Positions 60,624 through 64,000 of a stretch of 64,000 bases of DNA are shown here, in pieces. The notes below the pieces were generated by a model. The model did no database searches and was not told where the DNA came from. It saw nothing but the letters and a program-made list of their open reading frames with translations. Positions within the stretch are counted from its first letter, which is position 1. Every line of letters starts with the position of its first letter. The DNA comes from Bog-473 sp036268485. Its GTDB lineage: Bacteria; Actinomycetota; Acidimicrobiia; Acidimicrobiales; RAAP-2. The stretch spans positions 1 through 64,000 of the forward strand of contig DATAUC010000067.1 of assembly GCA_036268485.1 (NCBI GenBank). Direction: 5' to 3'. Both the position numbers and the translations under genes were made by a program.

Positions 60624-62123
60624 TCAAGGCAGAGCGATCAACCGCTCCAGAGCGCGCCGATCAACCTTTTCTCCCGCCGTCAGCGGTAGAGCAGTCAGCA
60701 CAACGACCGCGTCGGGGAGCTTGTAGCGAGCGAGCCGATCCGCCGCAAACTCGCGGAGGTCCGACAATTCGGGCGCCTGTTCGGCGTCACGAGGGACGAT
60801 GACGGCAACACCGACTTCGCCCATCACCGGATCCGGCCGACTGATGATCGCCACGGCCGCGACGGCTGGGTGGTCGGCCAGCACGCTTTCGACTTCCATC
60901 GGATGCACGTTGTAACCGCCGCGGACATAGCGCTCACGGCTTCGCCCGGCCAGCCGGAGACGGCCCTTCTCGTCAATCCAACCGAGATCGCCCGTGCGCA
61001 CGCTGCCGTCCTCGGTGAAGACGTCGGCATTGGCGCTGCTGTTACGCCAGTACCCCTCCATGACGGCCGGTGAACCCAGGCACACCTCTCCGATTTCGCC
61101 GTCGAGAACCGGCGATCCATCGGCGGCCAGAATGCTCAGCCGCACGCCTGGTTGAGGTCGGCCGACACTCACTTCGGCATCCTCATCCGGATCGGTGAAG
61201 GCGGTGCCACAGCCGATACCGGCTTCGGTGCAGGAGTAGCGCACCGCCAGCGGTGCCGGTATCCGTTCCCTGGCCTCTCGGATCAATGAAGGTGTAGCGG
61301 GCCCGCCCCCCATGACCACCGCCTTCACAGACGACAGATCAGTGCTATCGAAGGTTGGGTCGCGCAGCATCAATGCGATCTGAGTCGGTACACCACCGAG
61401 CGCGGCGACCTTCAATTCGGCCACCATGCGCAGCGCTTGCGACGCCTTCCACGGATTCCGGGAGATGTGCTGCGTGTTGCCCTTCTTCAAATTGCCGGCC
61501 AGCTTGGTGGTGGGGCCCAAATGGGCCAATGCGGAACCGGCCATCGAGTGGCCGCCGCCGCCCCATGCATCGCCTACGTCGCACTGGGTAATGAAGGCAA
61601 TCTGACGTCCGCAGAACACCGCGCCCTTGGGCGTCCCCGTAGTTCCCGAGGTGAAGACAATGGCAATCGGACGGTCCGCATCACTCGACAGCACGGGTGG
61701 GGCCTGGCCTCCACGACGCAGTCCGATCAACACATCGTTGGTAGAGGCGGCCGGGGCGATCACCACGATCGTGTCCTCGTCAACGACATCGGCGGGAGCG
61801 AGTTCGGCCGTAGCCACGACCAGCGTCGGGTTGGCGGCGCGCAGCACAGCCGCCCGTTCGGCCTGTACGAGCTTGGGGTTGACCGCCGCCGTAATGGCGC
61901 CCAGCTTGGCTGCCGCCAGGTAGACGACGAAATGTTCAGGTATGGCGGGTAGGACGAGGGCCACCACGTCCCCTTCCCCCACCCCGCGCTCGGCCAATCC
62001 GACCGCGCACTCATCGGCCATCCCGTTGAACTGCTCGTAGGTAATCGTCAAACCCTCGTCAGTGACGAACGCCACACGATCACCGAAGCGGTCGGCCGCT
62101 TCGCTTGCAATTTCAGCCAGCAT
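60624..62123 (-). CDS. AMP-dependent acyl-CoA ligase (second ANL enzyme)
   Basis: A 499-residue ANL ligase: FTSGTTGTPKGAVF, YSCTEAGIG, GEVCLGSPAVMEGYW, RTGDLGWID, GRSRERYVRGGYNVHP and the A10 region PLTAGEKVDRR. The Lys in A10 is preserved. The region after the ATP loop carries GNLKKGNTQH in place of the usual hydrophobic linker, suggesting a distinct acyl pocket. ATG at 62123. Downstream of the acyl-CoA dehydrogenase at 62187. Confidence 0.9.
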   Translation of the reverse strand: MLAEIASEAADRFGDRVAFVTDEGLTITYEQFNGMADECAVGLAERGVGEGDVVALVLPAIPEHFVVYLAAAKLGAITAAVNPKLVQAERAAVLRAANPTLVVATAELAPADVVDEDTIVVIAPAASTNDVLIGLRRGGQAPPVLSSDADRPIAIVFTSGTTGTPKGAVFCGRQIAFITQCDVGDAWGGGGHSMAGSALAHLGPTTKLAGNLKKGNTQHISRNPWKASQALRMVAELKVAALGGVPTQIALMLRDPTFDSTDLSSVKAVVMGGGPATPSLIREARERIPAPLAVRYSCTEAGIGCGTAFTDPDEDAEVSVGRPQPGVRLSILAADGSPVLDGEIGEVCLGSPAVMEGYWRNSSANADVFTEDGSVRTGDLGWIDEKGRLRLAGRSRERYVRGGYNVHPMEVESVLADHPAVAAVAIISRPDPVMGEVGVAVIVPRDAEQAPELSDLREFAADRLARYKLPDAVVVLTALPLTAGEKVDRRALERLIALP

Positions 62124-62186
62124 GGAGCGAAGGCGCCCGATCAGTCCGAGAGCCCGTGGGGCAGGACGGAAGTTGTCACGGTCGGC

Positions 62187-63443
62187 TCAGCCTCTAGGGA
62201 GGCCGAGCACGCGCTCGGCCACGATGTTGCGTTGGATCTCTGATGTCCCTCCGGCGATGGTGCCGGCGAATGAACGCAGGTACTGCACGGCCCAGCTCCC
62301 GTCATAGAACGAACTGACTCCGGCTGCTTCCAACGGGTCGGGCTCGAAGTGCGCCAGATCCCACTCGGTCAGCCGGTTGGGGCCCGGTCCGTCCACGTCG
62401 AGCCCGTCGAGGCCGAGCACCTCGAAGGCCAACAAGCAGGCGCGCCGCTCCGCCTCGCTGGAGAACATCTTCAACAGCATGTGCTCGGGGGGCATCTCGC
62501 CCCGGGTGGCCTTGGCGAATCCTCGATAGCCGAGGCACTTCATGGCCTGGGTGTCGATGGCCAGTTCGGCAATCGCTTCCGCCAGGCGCGGATCGTCGCC
62601 CAGTCGGCCGCCCTTGCCGTCCTCGCGTTCTGAGAGGCGGATCAGCGCCTTGACCGTGCGTTCCATCTTGGACACGTTCATGATCCAGAGCATGCCTCGC
62701 TCGTGACGCAACGAGCCCTGGCTCACGGCCCAGCCGCCGTTGAGCTGGCCGAGGAGGTTTTCCGCCGGCACTTCCACGTCAGTGAAGAACACCTCGTTGA
62801 AGTCGGCCTGCGCGGGATCGGTCAGTTCAGGCAACGGGCGGCACACGATGCCGGGAGTCCTCATGTCGATGATGAGGACGCTGATGCCCCGGTGCTTGGG
62901 CGCGTCGGGATCAGTCCGCACGTAACACATGCACAAGTCAGACTCGTGAGCGCCCGACGTCCACACCTTCTGGCCGTTGACCACGAAATGGTCGTCCCGC
63001 AATTCGGCCTTGGTCGTCAACGAAGCCAGGTCGCTCCCGGCGTTGGGCTCGCTCATGCCGACACACCAAGACACCTCACCCTTCAGGGTGGGAATGACGA
63101 ACTGCTCCTTTTGCTCCTCGGTGCCGAACTCCACGATGGAGGCGGCACAGATCGACAGACCCTGCGGGTTGAGCGAACGGGGCACCATGCGCTCGGTCAA
63201 CACTTCGAAATAGGCCATCTGCTCCTGGGGGGTGGCGTTGCGCCCTCCCAACTCCGGCGGCCAACCGGGCACCAGGTAACCGTCCTCGTACATCGCCCGC
63301 TGAAAGTCGCGGGCCCACTGAGGCAAGTGCGACGACGACGTCTTGTGGTCGAGCATCACTTCGGGACTGGGCTGGTGTTCGTCCAGCCAGGTTTCGAGTT
63401 CCGTGCGGAACGCGGCGAGAGCGTCGTCAGGGGCCAAGCGCAT
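62187..63443 (-). CDS. Acyl-CoA dehydrogenase (FadE-like)
   Basis: A 418-residue ACAD: SWCVGMSEPNAGSDLASLTT, GQKVWTSGAHESDLC and IAGGTSEIQRNIVAERVLGL. The YEGT Glu is replaced by Gly, as in the other alpha-type copies. ATG at 63443; a TTG two codons earlier (63449) is possible. Ten bases upstream lies the TGACACGGGCGTCA inverted repeat, which overlaps the stop codon of the preceding gene. Confidence 0.92.
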   Translation of the reverse strand: MRLAPDDALAAFRTELETWLDEHQPSPEVMLDHKTSSSHLPQWARDFQRAMYEDGYLVPGWPPELGGRNATPQEQMAYFEVLTERMVPRSLNPQGLSICAASIVEFGTEEQKEQFVIPTLKGEVSWCVGMSEPNAGSDLASLTTKAELRDDHFVVNGQKVWTSGAHESDLCMCYVRTDPDAPKHRGISVLIIDMRTPGIVCRPLPELTDPAQADFNEVFFTDVEVPAENLLGQLNGGWAVSQGSLRHERGMLWIMNVSKMERTVKALIRLSEREDGKGGRLGDDPRLAEAIAELAIDTQAMKCLGYRGFAKATRGEMPPEHMLLKMFSSEAERRACLLAFEVLGLDGLDVDGPGPNRLTEWDLAHFEPDPLEAAGVSSFYDGSWAVQYLRSFAGTIAGGTSEIQRNIVAERVLGLPRG

Positions 63444-63452
63444 GGCCAACTA

Positions 63453-63466
63453 TGACACGGGCGTCA
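63453..63466. promoter_or_regulatory. TGAC-N6-GTCA inverted repeat upstream of ACAD
   Basis: TGACACGGGCGTCA lies ten bases upstream of the acyl-CoA dehydrogenase ATG. The last three bases (63464-63466) are the reverse complement of the TGA stop of the 63464-63871 gene. The central bases match the 52251 and 55663 sites closely. Confidence 0.5.
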
Positions 63467-63871
63467 GTCCGGGAGCGAGTCTCCGTCGTCGGCCTCGTCC
63501 TCGGTCGCCGACCCCTGCTTGAAGCCCTTCCGAGCAGCTGGGAGGGCCTGTATGGCCAACACGATGCCGAATGCGGGCTCGGTCAGAAGGATCGATCCGG
63601 CGATCTCGTCCCATGTCGCACCCACCTCGGCCGCCAAGCGAGCATGGCGCTGCACCCCACCGAGCTGTCGGGCAATCACCGTGCACACCATGCGGATCAG
63701 TTCGTGGGTCTTGCGATCCGGGGCCCGCAGCGAGTCGATGGAGGCCATCCACGCGTTCTGCGCCTGGAGCACGCCCGGAGCCCACTCGTGCAGGAACTTC
63801 TCCGAGGGGAACGGCCAGACGTCCTCATTGATGTTGATGTCAGCGTCGTGGTCTTCCGGCGGCGGGCTCAT
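63464..63871 (-). CDS. Carboxymuconolactone decarboxylase/AhpD-fold protein lacking CxxC
   Basis: A 135-residue helical protein: LIRMVCTVIARQLGGVQRHA and LAAEVGATWDEIAGSILLTE resemble the CMD/AhpD fold. In AhpD the motif CxxCxxxH gives redox cysteines; here the His is kept (QRHA) but both Cys positions are not Cys. It is therefore not a peroxidase; a lyase or structural role is open. ATG at 63871. The C-terminal tail is acidic. Transcribed with the ACAD downstream. Confidence 0.65.
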   Translation of the reverse strand: MSPPPEDHDADININEDVWPFPSEKFLHEWAPGVLQAQNAWMASIDSLRAPDRKTHELIRMVCTVIARQLGGVQRHARLAAEVGATWDEIAGSILLTEPAFGIVLAIQALPAARKGFKQGSATEDEADDGDSLPD

Positions 63872-63901
63872 CGAGTGGTCACCTTACCGGTGCCGACAGG
63901 C

Positions 63902-64000
63902 CTACAGACCCGGTTCGGGGTCCCGAGGTTGGCCCAGCAGGCGTTCGGCGATGACGTTGCGCTGCACCTCGCTGGTCCCGCCGGCAATGGTCAGGCATCG
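63902..64000 (-). CDS. Acyl-CoA dehydrogenase, C-terminal fragment (runs off the window)
   Basis: The last 32 codons of a further ACAD: IAGGTSEVQRNVIAERLLGQ then a TAG stop. Only the tail of the C-terminal helical domain is visible. It is the fifth ACAD gene in the region, confirming the catabolic cluster continues rightward. Confidence 0.85.
   Translation of the reverse strand, partial: RCLTIAGGTSEVQRNVIAERLLGQPRDPEPGL

Overview
The window is high-GC bacterial chromosome, read as an actinomycete and probably a member of the class Acidimicrobiia. This rests on the tig-clpP-clpX-folC order, mycothiol-dependent and F420-dependent enzyme families, a UvrD2-type helicase with a tetracysteine motif, abundant GTG starts, and a secreted CAP protein whose C-terminus repeats an 'SDGGIFSFGDA' unit that is common in Acidimicrobiia. 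That assignment is inference. No plasmid, phage, insertion sequence, CRISPR array or rRNA operon was seen.

Layout. 0-4.5 kb: protein quality control on the minus strand (trigger factor, ClpP, ClpX, then the start of folC). 4.6-10 kb: a DUF5679 zinc ribbon, an N-acyl-D-amino-acid deacylase-like amidohydrolase, an alpha/beta-hydrolase/adenylyl-cyclase fusion, a UvrD2-like helicase and tRNA-Pro. 10-19 kb: a large cyclase-ATPase regulator, a degraded secreted gene, ParA with a small zinc ribbon, a VOC protein, a DUF3089 secreted hydrolase, a DHA2 exporter and a LOG-family enzyme. 19-25 kb: pstSCAB phosphate uptake without phoU, followed by three small genes. 25-28.5 kb: a minimal NfeD/flotillin pair, a GT-C-like membrane protein and tRNA-Arg. 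28.7-34 kb: tRNA-His, then SDR, zinc dehydrogenase, FGGY kinase, 2-hydroxyacid dehydrogenase and peptidase E, which looks like a polyol or sugar-acid module. 34-41 kb: a minus-strand run of LLM oxidoreductase, FAD monooxygenase, two amidohydrolases and a secreted GH16, with a divergent TetR. 41.5-50 kb: DUF35 plus a cysteine-less thiolase-like protein (a probable retro-aldolase pair), a secreted beta-helix protein, a GMC dehydrogenase with a subunit-3 protein, and HyuA. 50-64 kb: an acyl-CoA catabolic region with five acyl-CoA dehydrogenases (one partial), two acyl-CoA ligases, an enoyl-CoA hydratase and a family III CoA-transferase.

How it may fit together. The right-hand half looks like a catabolic island for a hydrophobic or cyclic substrate: CoA activation, heteromeric dehydrogenation, hydration, CoA transfer and retro-aldol cleavage. 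The most interesting non-coding signal is a TGAC-N6-GTCA inverted repeat in five promoter regions between 32.3 and 63.5 kb (FGGY kinase/PGDH, GMC/HyuA, ACAD/ligase, ACAD/ACAD and a fifth ACAD). It suggests one unidentified regulator controls much of this island. I found no completely unfamiliar multigene system; the strongest leads are this candidate regulon, the pseudo-hydrolase/cyclase fusion and the cysteine-less thiolase/DUF35 pair.
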